This document shows, piece by piece, positions 44,965 through 52,335 of a stretch of DNA of 64,000 bases. Source of the DNA: Pedobacter sp. W3I1. GTDB lineage: Bacteria > Bacteroidota > Bacteroidia > Sphingobacteriales > Sphingobacteriaceae. Each line of letters opens with the position of its first letter. The first letter of the stretch is position 1. The DNA lies in NCBI RefSeq assembly GCF_030816015.1, contig NZ_JAUSXN010000001.1:1922001-1986000 (forward strand), read 5' to 3'. The position numbers were made by a program, and so were the translations under genes. The notes beneath the pieces were generated by a model that was not told where the DNA came from, searched no databases, and worked only from the letters and a program-made list of their open reading frames with translations.

Positions 44965-45383
44965 TTTTTTGGCAATTACTCATTATTTGTTACGATAATC
45001 ATCAGCAAAAGACCAATATGAAGAGTATTGATGGGAGCGTCTCATGAAACGTGTTAAGATCTAAATTAATGCTTCTCTAAAAAAAAAATCTGACAGTAAA
45101 AAAAACTCTAGTAGACTATTGCAATTCAAGTCTGGGGCGACCAAGTCTAACTCAAGCCTTAGTATCACCCGGCCAAATTAAAAGCCGAAGCCTTTGCCTT
45201 AAAATAAATCCCTCAATTAAACTTCTGGCTAAAGCACAAGTCACCCGGCCCAGAGGCCTAAGCACTAAGACTTGCGCTGGTAATGGTTTGGTGAATTCAT
45301 CTAGCAAACCGAATCACTTATTCTTACAAAGTAAAAATGCAATGCTTTGATCTATTTGTTGCAGGAAATTATTAAATTTAAAT
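44965..45383. other. Intergenic stretch holding a family B element (copy 2)
   Basis: From about 45140 to 45281: a degenerate left arm (CCAAGTCTAACTCAAGCCTTAGTATCACCCGGCCAAATT), the middle AATTAAACTTCTGGCTAAAGCACAAGTCACCCGGCC, and the right arm CTAAGACTTGCGCTGGTAATGG. The rest is AT-rich without a gene. Confidence 0.6.
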
Positions 45384-45599
45384 ATGGAAAAGTTGACCAT
45401 CAGTATTCCCGATGAGAAAAGCGACCTTGTAAAACAGATTCTTAAAGGTATGGGCGTGCTTATTCAGGGTGCAGCAACAACCCCTTCTTCATCCTACAGG
45501 GAAAAGCTAAAAAAAGTGTCCACCTGGGATGAAAAGGACTTGGAAACACTCGAACATGCCAAGACTGCTTTTTCTAACTTCAAGGCGGAAGAATGGTAA
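45384..45599 (+). CDS. Antitoxin-like small protein
   Basis: 71 residues: an N-terminal beta strand plus helix (EKLTISIPDEKSDLVKQILKGMGV) followed by a polar, charged C-terminal helix. Size, the overlap of its stop with the ATG of a PIN-domain frame (ATGGTAA) and composition fit a VapB-type antitoxin. Its partner toxin is destroyed, so it is an orphan. The DNA-binding fold cannot be named from sequence alone. Confidence 0.6.
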   Translation: MEKLTISIPDEKSDLVKQILKGMGVLIQGAATTPSSSYREKLKKVSTWDEKDLETLEHAKTAFSNFKAEEW

Positions 45600-45673
45600 T
45601 TGATACAGGAATCTTCATTGAACACTTGCGGGCCAAAAATAAGACCAAAACTACCCTGTACAACCACATCTAG
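45593..45673 (+). pseudogene. VapC-like PIN toxin, truncated by a family B element
   Basis: The frame begins ATG GTA ATT GAT ACA and encodes MVIDTGIFIEHLRAKNK, the first strand and acidic residue (D4) of a PIN-domain ribonuclease, with E10 as a further typical residue. It stops after 26 residues at TAG (45671-45673). The TAG is the second to fourth base of the family B element end (CTAGCGCAAG, from 45670). No rest of the PIN domain was found beyond the element, so the toxin gene is a remnant. Confidence 0.75.
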
Positions 45674-45802
45674 CGCAAGTCTTCGCGGCCCTGGTCAAAA
45701 TTAAAGACCCGACTTGTGCTTTAAAGTAAATTCCTCAATTAAACTTCTGGCTAAAGCACAAGTCACCCGGCTCACTGGGCTTAACACCAAGACTTGCGCT
45801 GG
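45670..45802. repeat. Family B palindromic element, copy 3 (complete)
   Basis: A 133-bp element: left end CTAGCGCAAGTCTT, right end AAGACTTGCGCTGG, with two inner hairpins around the centre (CGACTTGTGCTTTAAAGT and CTGGCTAAAGCACAAGTCACCCGG). It cuts the vapC-like frame. No direct target duplication was identified by eye. Confidence 0.75.
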
Positions 45803-45857
45803 TAATGGTCGGAATGAAGATCTTTTCGAAGCGATTAACCACCCCGCCCTTTGGGCA

Positions 45858-45878
45858 CCCCTCCTAAATTAGGAGGGG
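45858..45878. terminator. Small GC-rich hairpin
   Basis: CCCCTCCT-AAATT-AGGAGGGG is a perfect stem followed by AGTTTT; it lies 52 bp beyond the end of the convergent minus-strand gene. A look-alike (CCCCTCT-AAA-AGAGGGG) sits near 30720. Confidence 0.6.
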
Positions 45879-45929
45879 AGTTTTCCCTCATAGCTGAATA
45901 AGGCAAATGGCCAATTAAAATTTGAACGG

Positions 45930-46466
45930 TTATAGTGTAGCTGCTAAACCGATAGTTTCCTTACATTCATTACACTCAACAGCATTACACCAGGCATTGC
46001 AATCGGTAAACCAATCATAAATCATTTTATATGCAGCGGTAATTTCGGCAGAAAAATTCAGGCTTGCACCCTCATAACCTTCTTCCTGAAAGATGTAGGT
46101 ATTTAAGCCATAATATAATAGTTCTGATAGGTGTTCTATATCAAAATGGCAAACGGCTTGCAATTGATAAGCCTGGTTTTGGGCATATTGCTGAAAAGCA
46201 TCATCATTGGCCAGAGGTTTCGTTTTGGTAAATAGCTTGATGATATGGTTTACATCGTAAAGGGCGTTGGCAATGGTAATGGGTTTGTGTTTGCCTGCAC
46301 GTGGATCGGGGCCGGTACAGGCGCTAAGCATTTCGGTAAGGAGTTGATTCACATCCGATAAACTAATCATATCGAAATAGGCTTCAATCAGTTTCCGGAA
46401 TTCTGTTACAGCTGCTACCTGATTTGGGAGCTGTGTGTTTGGGTTTTTACAATTGTCGTTTAGCAT
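45930..46466 (-). CDS. Hypothetical protein, Cys-rich C-terminus
   Basis: 178 residues, mainly helical. The first part (TQLPNQVAAVTEFRKLIEAYFDMISLSDVNQLLTEML) resembles no family I can name. The C-terminus has five closely spaced cysteines (DCNAWCNAVECNECKE), suggesting a metal site. It sits alone between a broken toxin-antitoxin pair and a minisatellite. Confidence 0.6.
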   Translation of the reverse strand: MLNDNCKNPNTQLPNQVAAVTEFRKLIEAYFDMISLSDVNQLLTEMLSACTGPDPRAGKHKPITIANALYDVNHIIKLFTKTKPLANDDAFQQYAQNQAYQLQAVCHFDIEHLSELLYYGLNTYIFQEEGYEGASLNFSAEITAAYKMIYDWFTDCNAWCNAVECNECKETIGLAATL

Positions 46467-46690
46467 AACATTGATAAAAAGATCCTGAGACGCTGCTAAA
46501 CGACAATTAACTCTTTACAGAGAAAATATAGATGCGGGACTACCGCTCGTCTCAGGAATATTGTTAAAAATTGAATTGCTTACTTAATTGCTTCTCTTGT
46601 TAAGATTAGTAAAATATGTTAATTATCATTTAGCATAGGCAAGATAAATATAATAAATCAATCAACAAAATATTGTTGCTCAAATAATGC

Positions 46691-47101
46691 ATGAATGAAG
46701 GCGGTTTTATACTTGCAGTCGACAGTTCAGACGTTGCAGTCGACAGTTCAGACGTTGCAGTCGACAGTTCAGACGTTGCAGTCGACAGTTCAGACGTTGC
46801 AGTCGACAGTTCAGACGTTGCAGTCGACAGTTCAGACGTTGCAGTCGACAGTTCAGACGTTGCAGTCGATAGTTCAGACGTTGCAGTCGACAGTTCAGAC
46901 GTTGCAGTCGATAGTTCAGACGTTGCAGTCGATAGTTCAGACCTTGCAGTCGGTAGTTCAGACGTTGCAGTCGACAGTTCAGGCGTTGCAGTCAATAGTT
47001 CAGACGTTGCAGTTGATAGTTCAGGCGTTGCAGTTAATAGTTCAGAGGTTGCAGTCGACAGTTTAGACCTTGCAGGTGATAGTTCAGACTTTGCAGTCTA
47101 A
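46691..47101 (+). CDS. Possible repeat protein encoded by the minisatellite (uncertain)
   Basis: An ATG-initiated frame MNEGGFIL followed by 18 heptads AVDSSDV and AV-stop, 136 residues, rich in Asp and Ser. Substitutions in later copies include several that are silent in this frame (GAC/GAT, GTC/GTT), but others are not. There is no signal peptide and no known domain; an alternative frame of LQSTVQT heptads starting at 46695 has coiled-coil spacing. Expression is doubtful. Confidence 0.25.
   Translation: MNEGGFILAVDSSDVAVDSSDVAVDSSDVAVDSSDVAVDSSDVAVDSSDVAVDSSDVAVDSSDVAVDSSDVAVDSSDVAVDSSDLAVGSSDVAVDSSGVAVNSSDVAVDSSGVAVNSSEVAVDSLDLAGDSSDFAV
46715..47092. repeat. Minisatellite: 18 tandem copies of a 21-bp unit
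   Basis: GCAGTCGACAGTTCAGACGTT is repeated 18 times without indels. The first seven copies look identical; later copies carry single changes (GAC to GAT, GGT, AAT; GTT to CTT). The unit has no stop codon in at least three frames, giving open frames on both strands: AVDSSDV heptads and LQSTVQT heptads (plus), and SELSTAT heptads (minus). It cannot be decided by eye which frame, if any, is translated. Confidence 0.9.
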
Positions 47102-47117
47102 ATGAATTGTTCACTTT

Positions 47118-47708
47118 TTAGTTCTTATACAATTCAGGCCTGGTTTTGATCATTCCCCATTTTAACTTAGGTAATTCGAAGATCTCATCATAAAGTGTCC
47201 TAACTTGCTTATTTCCACTTAAAGAAAGGTGCACTATGTTTTTTAGTGATAAAATTGGGCTATAGTCTTTGCTTTGAAGTCTTTCTGTTAAAAGGCGGAA
47301 GAACTTGAGTTGAGGCATGTTATTTAAGAAATCTATTTGCTCAATTTTAATGTATTGCGGTCCGAAGCCATCACCTTCAATGCTCAAACTTTCGAGTGTC
47401 GATAGATTTGAAAGGTCATCATAGTTAGTTATTTTTTGAAAGTTTTCGACCGATAAACCTATCAAGTTTTTAAGTTTTGTTAAAGGTTTTATCGATTCAA
47501 CACCTGCTCCGGAACCAATATGTAATAATTCGATATGGGTTAATCCTTCAATTGCAGAAATATCTTTATAACTGCCCCACTTAATCTCAAGGCGCTTTAA
47601 TTGCTTTTGATTACAAACCGCATCAAAAAGTTCCTGAGGCATTCTTGTCCCAAAATGTAACTCTTTGAAAGCTGTTTGATTCTGTGTTAAAAACTCACAC
47701 CATTCCAT
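47118..47708 (-). CDS. Leucine-rich-repeat protein
   Basis: 196 residues with irregular LRRs: LKRLEIKWGSYKDISAIEGLTHIELLHIG, LKNLIGLSVENFQKITNYDDLSNLSTLESLSIEG, and MPQLKFFRLLTERLQSKDYSPILSLKNIVHLSLSG, about one repeat per 24-27 residues. LRR arcs bind proteins. The frame is open upstream of its first ATG and runs into the remnant of a RadC/JAB N-terminus, possibly through a one-base frameshift near 47722. It may be the tail of a larger chimeric gene rather than a complete one. Confidence 0.65.
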   Translation of the reverse strand: MEWCEFLTQNQTAFKELHFGTRMPQELFDAVCNQKQLKRLEIKWGSYKDISAIEGLTHIELLHIGSGAGVESIKPLTKLKNLIGLSVENFQKITNYDDLSNLSTLESLSIEGDGFGPQYIKIEQIDFLNNMPQLKFFRLLTERLQSKDYSPILSLKNIVHLSLSGNKQVRTLYDEIFELPKLKWGMIKTRPELYKN

Positions 47709-47812
47709 TACATCTTGAGTGCTGTAATTTTTGGTCGTTCTGTAATGTTGTAGTTTGATTTGTAGCTTACTTCAACTTCAGCCACCTTAAATGGGTTTTG
47801 TTCTTGTACCAT
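47708..47812 (-). pseudogene. RadC/JAB-domain protein N-terminal fragment
   Basis: The frame MVQEQNPFKVAEVEVSYKSN...ITERPKIT from the ATG at 47812 has the leader typical of Bacteroidetes JAB/RadC proteins that ride on mobile elements. It stops after 34 codons. With one base added near 47722 it would read on as ...KITSTQDVMEWCEFL into the LRR frame. The JAB domain itself is absent, so this is a remnant or chimera. Confidence 0.5.
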
Positions 47813-48047
47813 AAGATTTAAATTAATTATGGTACGATGGCAAGCTTTAAGATCAACTAAGCAAAGGAGGAACGGATATAAATAGGTTGTGCGATTGCCA
47901 CGTGAGGGTTTATGCCGTAGATCCTTTAAGCGTATTGAGATTACAAGCTTAAATTTGCTTAATGATTAATTATATTAGAGGTACTCAAATATTTAACGCA
48001 AAATATTAGATCCAACTCTTTAACCAAAGTTATGTTATGAAGCGGCA
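47813..48047. other. Intergenic stretch, nothing recognised
   Basis: AT-rich sequence at the downstream end of the defence-like gene run. AGGTGGCTGAAGTTG-type coding similarity ends at 47812, and no terminator stem was found. Confidence 0.35.
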
Positions 48048-49070
48048 TTAGCATAATTTGAAAAATTTGGTTTCGAACTTAGGTGTTTTAGTGTCATAGC
48101 TTTTAATTGATAATTGCGTACAATCATCAATACTCGCGTCAATATTTAGAAATTTTGAAATTATTTTTTTGATCCCTGCAACAGGTTCTAGAAACAATCT
48201 TGAATCACCAGCATTATTTTCATAATTATGCCATGTCGCAACCTTTGTATCACCTAACATAATCGAATATCTTAACCTATGGGTAGAGCTTCCCTCCTCC
48301 AAGAATGAATAATTAGAAAAAGTAAGATATAGGATATCCTGATCGCCATTGACTCGATATTTTATATATGGATAATGCTCTTCCTTGTCTGAAATATCAT
48401 TTTGTGCAAGTATGACCGCAGTTAGAATATAATCATTTTGACTCAGTTTCTCGTATGCAGCTTCTAATATTCTAGAATAATTTGGTAACAGATACTTTAA
48501 GTCATCAAGTTTTGTAATTTTAACCTTGTCGAGTAATAAATATAAGATAGTTTGAGCAAACGTGGAATTCGCTATACGATTAATCATATGAGCAAACCCA
48601 AAACTATCTTCGCAACCTTGACCTTTTGTATGTCCGAGATATGTGATGGTATTTGAATTCTTAGTATAATTATGGATTTCGTAACAAATCCATGGGCGTC
48701 TCATTGTCCATAACCAATTTTCGCATTCCCAATCGTACGTTGCTATCACTGGCAGTACTTTATATAGGTTTGAAAAAGCTATAACTTCTTCCATCAGTTC
48801 GAATGAATTTAAATTCTGATCAACTGAAACCAAGTCAACAAGCAAATATTCTATCCCAATTTCCTGCGAATAAACAAGAGCTAATAGAAGGTTTTTAGAT
48901 TCATTATTGGATGAAATATCCCATTTCCAAGAAAGTATGGCAACTTTTTCCGTAGTTGTTGTTATATAGATTTCCTTTGTTAGAAAGTTGGATACTGAGA
49001 TAGAAGTTTTTGTCGTATCCAGGATCGTCGATTTTATGTCTATTGCTCTTACTTGTCTACTAATGTGCAT
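48048..49070 (-). CDS. HET-domain-like protein (putative TIR-fold defence effector)
   Basis: 340 residues with no clear family by memory, but the order of motifs resembles the heterokaryon-incompatibility (HET) domain: VAILSWKWD (43-51, compare HET YxALSYxWG), YLLVDLVSVDQN (75-86, compare WIDxLCIDQ), E91 and VIAFSNLYK, then WLWTMRRPWICYEI (119-132, compare RxWTLQE). HET domains share the TIR fold and bacterial ones occur in anti-phage systems. The C-terminal 200 residues are unassigned. It follows the run of defence-like genes on the same strand after a 418-bp gap, so it may be a separate unit. Confidence 0.55.
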   Translation of the reverse strand: MHISRQVRAIDIKSTILDTTKTSISVSNFLTKEIYITTTTEKVAILSWKWDISSNNESKNLLLALVYSQEIGIEYLLVDLVSVDQNLNSFELMEEVIAFSNLYKVLPVIATYDWECENWLWTMRRPWICYEIHNYTKNSNTITYLGHTKGQGCEDSFGFAHMINRIANSTFAQTILYLLLDKVKITKLDDLKYLLPNYSRILEAAYEKLSQNDYILTAVILAQNDISDKEEHYPYIKYRVNGDQDILYLTFSNYSFLEEGSSTHRLRYSIMLGDTKVATWHNYENNAGDSRLFLEPVAGIKKIISKFLNIDASIDDCTQLSIKSYDTKTPKFETKFFKLC

Positions 49071-49488
49071 TCTATATAAGTTTTAAATATTTATGAAGAA
49101 TAGTTTGAACTGGTGATTCCGATGAACTTTGACCAAAGGCAGTCATCGTTGATAAACTGAGACTTAGAAAAATCAATATTTCTTTTATATCCGTTAAATT
49201 TATATTTAAAAGGACATAGTATAATCAATGAAAATATTGCAGTGGGCTTACCCTATAGGTTTTCTTGGAACATCAGTAGATAAAATTTATATATTATTTT
49301 TTGCTTTAACGAGATTGGCAACTAAAATTATAGATGTTAACATAAAAAAACCAATACTGAATTTGATTGCTTAGCCTGTGTTGAAAACCCACTTGCTAAC
49401 TCTTTTAAAAGCCGGTATCTTCCATAAGCTATTTTTATCTTGATAAAAGGACCCTAAATTTTATACTATAACCACAATAAAAAGTGTC
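49071..49488. other. Intergenic stretch, nothing recognised
   Basis: 418 bp without an open frame of size, without any of the dispersed elements and without a strong hairpin. It must contain the promoter of the HET-like gene and may separate it from the upstream operon. Confidence 0.4.
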
Positions 49489-50151
49489 CTAATTACTTTT
49501 TAGATTTTTTCCAAATGTGAACAGAAACATTTCTATGTTTTCAGGTTTGCATTCCAACTTATTCGCAATTGATGTAGTAAGTTCCAAAAACAAGGGATAT
49601 TTTTTCTCTGCAGTAGCTCCATAGCTTATGGGTAAAAGATTTTCATATTGAGAAAAGCTTTTACTTGACAATGCATCAATTAGCCGAAGATCTAAAATCT
49701 GGCATTCATGCCCGTTTATTTTTATTTCAAAAAAGTACAGTAGTTTGCTGATCGTAGATAATGCTAAACCTTTTACACTCTTGAGCCTATCCATCAGTAC
49801 CCAATGGTCATCTGTTGTTGGGCTCTCTATGTTTCTCATGGTAGAAATGGATTCTTCAATAATTTCTATTGACTTAAGGATATTTATGAAATGCTTACCT
49901 CGCATCCCTTGTGGATAGCCCCAGTATATAGTTAAAATTATTCTTTTTCTTACGTTTGATATGCTCCTAAAAATATCGCTCCTTGAAATACTCAATGTAT
50001 AATCCAAACCGAAAACGTCATCATTTAATAATTTTAACCAAGGAATTTCCTTTTCTGCTTTAACCCATGTTGATCTTTTTGTAGAGAAAAAGATGTCTCG
50101 AACTGGAAGCTCCTTGATTAAACCTGCGTATAAGCTAATCATGCTTTTCAA
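49489..50151 (-). CDS. OGG-fold (8-oxoguanine DNA glycosylase-like) protein
   Basis: 220 residues. A helix-hairpin-helix-like stretch LKSVKGLALSTISKLLYFF (123-141) with K136, followed by GHECQILDLRL with D154, matches the Lys/Asp arrangement of the HhH-GPD glycosylase active site. The rest, including IYWGYPQGMRGKH, is unlike normal OGG1. Its start overlaps the end of a PD-(D/E)XK nuclease gene by 17 bp, so the two are translated together. This pairing suggests a two-component module that recognises a modified or damaged base and cuts DNA; that function is inferred. Confidence 0.65.
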   Translation of the reverse strand: MKSMISLYAGLIKELPVRDIFFSTKRSTWVKAEKEIPWLKLLNDDVFGLDYTLSISRSDIFRSISNVRKRIILTIYWGYPQGMRGKHFINILKSIEIIEESISTMRNIESPTTDDHWVLMDRLKSVKGLALSTISKLLYFFEIKINGHECQILDLRLIDALSSKSFSQYENLLPISYGATAEKKYPLFLELTTSIANKLECKPENIEMFLFTFGKNLKSN

Positions 50152-51328
50152 TAACCAAATTAGAAACCGGTTGATTCTTAAACTCTTTTAACTCTAGTAA
50201 TAAATTATCGATAAACTCGAAAAGTAATTCTTCTTCATTAAAGCCAAAATGTTTTTCAACATTAGATTTATTGTCCCCTTCGTAATTAAAATCCTTCAAT
50301 GATAATACAAAAGGGAGATTTACCTTAATATCATAATGCTCATCTTTAGAATTCCAAAAGTGAACCTTGTAGCCTTTTTCACTGCACCAAATATCCATTT
50401 TAAGGTATAAATTTTCCAACTCAAAAGCTTCAAACACTGCATCGCGACTTTTATACCTCCATATACTTTTAAAAGGATAGCATTTTCCCTTATATTTTCC
50501 TTCAATTCTGATTGCTAAATATTCTGGAAGATCATTCAGCATGTTCCTTACTGAGAGCGATGTTCGTAGATTATCACTTTCCTTTAGTGTTAGGTAAAAT
50601 TTTTCTAGTGTAATAGTGTCCATAGAGTTTGTATTTAAAAACTTAATTAAGTTGCCGTACTGGCGTAGTATAAAAAGACTTTCGGAATTATTGCATTCGA
50701 TTATTGATGGGACTATCCAATTATCAAATAAATTTGTGCTTCCTAGATTATAGGACGGCACGAAATATATCAGAGGATTAATATTTTCGATTTCGTCATT
50801 CGTCCAGTCATTCTGATTTAAATATTTCGATGAAGTTAATGTTAGATAGACAATTGCCTCAACGCTGTAATTTTCAGACACGATTTCAAAATATCTCGGT
50901 ATTTGTCTCTGCTGATCTATTGCATTATATATTTTGTTTTCAATTAGAATAGCCTTGCCACTATTTGAATCCGAAATGAGTATATCGATGTTATTCTCTT
51001 CTCTTGACACTCTTGAGTTTTCAAAATCAGATGGATTTAGATTTCGTTGAGGATTGCATTTATTTAATAGATGAATGAATGCATTTAGAAACTTATTGCC
51101 TTCTCCATGTTTTTCGTTTGGATCTAAGAAGGCCTTAATAATGTCGCTATGAAAATTTTCACGGTAATATAAGTCGGATGAAATAGTGAAAACATTAAAT
51201 CCAATTTCTGACTTGGTTCGGGAAGAATGCTCATAATTTCTTGCAGTTTCTTTTGCATTTAGCAAGTAAGATTTAGTTTCCTTTGCTTGTTGCTCGATTA
51301 CTTGACGCCAGTCTTTTAGTATTTGCAT
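50135..51328 (-). CDS. PD-(D/E)XK nuclease superfamily protein (PDDEXK_4 type)
   Basis: 397 residues. ENFHSDIIKAFLDPNEKHGEGNKFLNAFI (58-85) is the family N-terminal motif; the core is IDILI (D115), AILIENKI (E130, K132) and IDQQRQIPRYF (Q139). The C-terminal half (about 210-397), with many aromatic residues (SIWRYKSRDAVFEAFELENLYLKMDIWC), probably binds the partner or DNA. It overlaps the OGG-fold gene by 17 bp. It is 64 bp downstream of the PLD-like gene on the same strand. Confidence 0.75.
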   Translation of the reverse strand: MQILKDWRQVIEQQAKETKSYLLNAKETARNYEHSSRTKSEIGFNVFTISSDLYYRENFHSDIIKAFLDPNEKHGEGNKFLNAFIHLLNKCNPQRNLNPSDFENSRVSREENNIDILISDSNSGKAILIENKIYNAIDQQRQIPRYFEIVSENYSVEAIVYLTLTSSKYLNQNDWTNDEIENINPLIYFVPSYNLGSTNLFDNWIVPSIIECNNSESLFILRQYGNLIKFLNTNSMDTITLEKFYLTLKESDNLRTSLSVRNMLNDLPEYLAIRIEGKYKGKCYPFKSIWRYKSRDAVFEAFELENLYLKMDIWCSEKGYKVHFWNSKDEHYDIKVNLPFVLSLKDFNYEGDNKSNVEKHFGFNEEELLFEFIDNLLLELKEFKNQPVSNLVIEKHD

Positions 51329-51392
51329 ATTTAAAAATTATAGGACACTAAAATAAATTGTATTACCCTTGAATATAAACTGTCATAGAATG

Positions 51393-52214
51393 TTAGAAGT
51401 TAAATTTCATTTTGGCTTCTTTCCAATTCTTTTTTAAGATTGGTGATTTTAAAGAAGTTTCACCGTCACTTATTTCCCCTGAATAATGGCAATATTTTTC
51501 TTTATAGTTTTCATTGCCATATCGCTTCCATGATTTGTATGCAGTATCGGAATATGGAGCTTTAAGATTGAATGGTATGTTTACTCCAGTCCTTATACAA
51601 AATCCTAAGTGTATAGAATCTTTAGTAGTCATAGGCTTTTTGAAAAATGTTTCCGAATTATCTTCATCGTATTCCTCAACTAATTTGGTAAAAAACCCAA
51701 GCCACGAAGTTTCGTATACTTTTCCTTTGTGGTAAACTGGTGTTGAGCTTTCAATTACTTTATCAACAAATTCTAAAGCTTCATTCCAAGCTAATTCAGT
51801 TTTTGAGTTGTTTAGGGCAGCTAAAATAGATGATGGTTTCTCAATTACAAATGCTGCTTCAAAATTATAGGCTTGAGAAAATTCGTGTAAGTTTAATGAG
51901 GTCAACATCAATCGATCCTCAGAACAGTAAATCTTAGCATGCAGTTCTTTAACATAACTGATACGGATATTCTGCAATGTCTTAAGAAACTCAAAATCTT
52001 CATTGCTTAGGCTCTTATTTGGGGTTTTGTCATTCTTTCCAAACACAACCTCGATTTCAACCTCTGGTTTATTCTTTCCTAAGTAAGTAAGTTCTGATTT
52101 GATTTTATTGGTTAGCTTAATATATGGAGAAACTAGAGTTAAATAAACATCTGCTTCTTTTATTGTTTGAATTATTTTAGCGCTAATCGCATCGCCATCT
52201 AAAAATTTAATCAT
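51393..52214 (-). CDS. Phospholipase D-like domain protein
   Basis: 273 residues. One HxK motif is visible: H92 and K94 in KELHAKIYCSEDRLMLTSLNL, as in PLD-family nucleases that act as dimers with one motif per subunit. The N-terminus (AKIIQTIKEADVYLTLVSPYI) is the PLD-domain start. The rest has no recognised domain. PLD-like nucleases are frequent in defence systems. It lies 121 bp after the GHKL ATPase gene. Confidence 0.75.
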   Translation of the reverse strand: MIKFLDGDAISAKIIQTIKEADVYLTLVSPYIKLTNKIKSELTYLGKNKPEVEIEVVFGKNDKTPNKSLSNEDFEFLKTLQNIRISYVKELHAKIYCSEDRLMLTSLNLHEFSQAYNFEAAFVIEKPSSILAALNNSKTELAWNEALEFVDKVIESSTPVYHKGKVYETSWLGFFTKLVEEYDEDNSETFFKKPMTTKDSIHLGFCIRTGVNIPFNLKAPYSDTAYKSWKRYGNENYKEKYCHYSGEISDGETSLKSPILKKNWKEAKMKFNF

Positions 52215-52335
52215 TTGAGTCGTTAATTATTTAAGATTATTTAGATTGCCATGACCTTATCTATTTCAATCATTATCTCTGCTGTTCTATTCAAAGCAAC
52301 AATTATTTTTTGATAGTAGTGCTCATATTATTTAG

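Noticed and set aside
46715..47092. CRISPR-like regular array
   Set aside because: The 21-bp units follow each other directly with no spacers of unique sequence, and there are no cas genes; it is a minisatellite.
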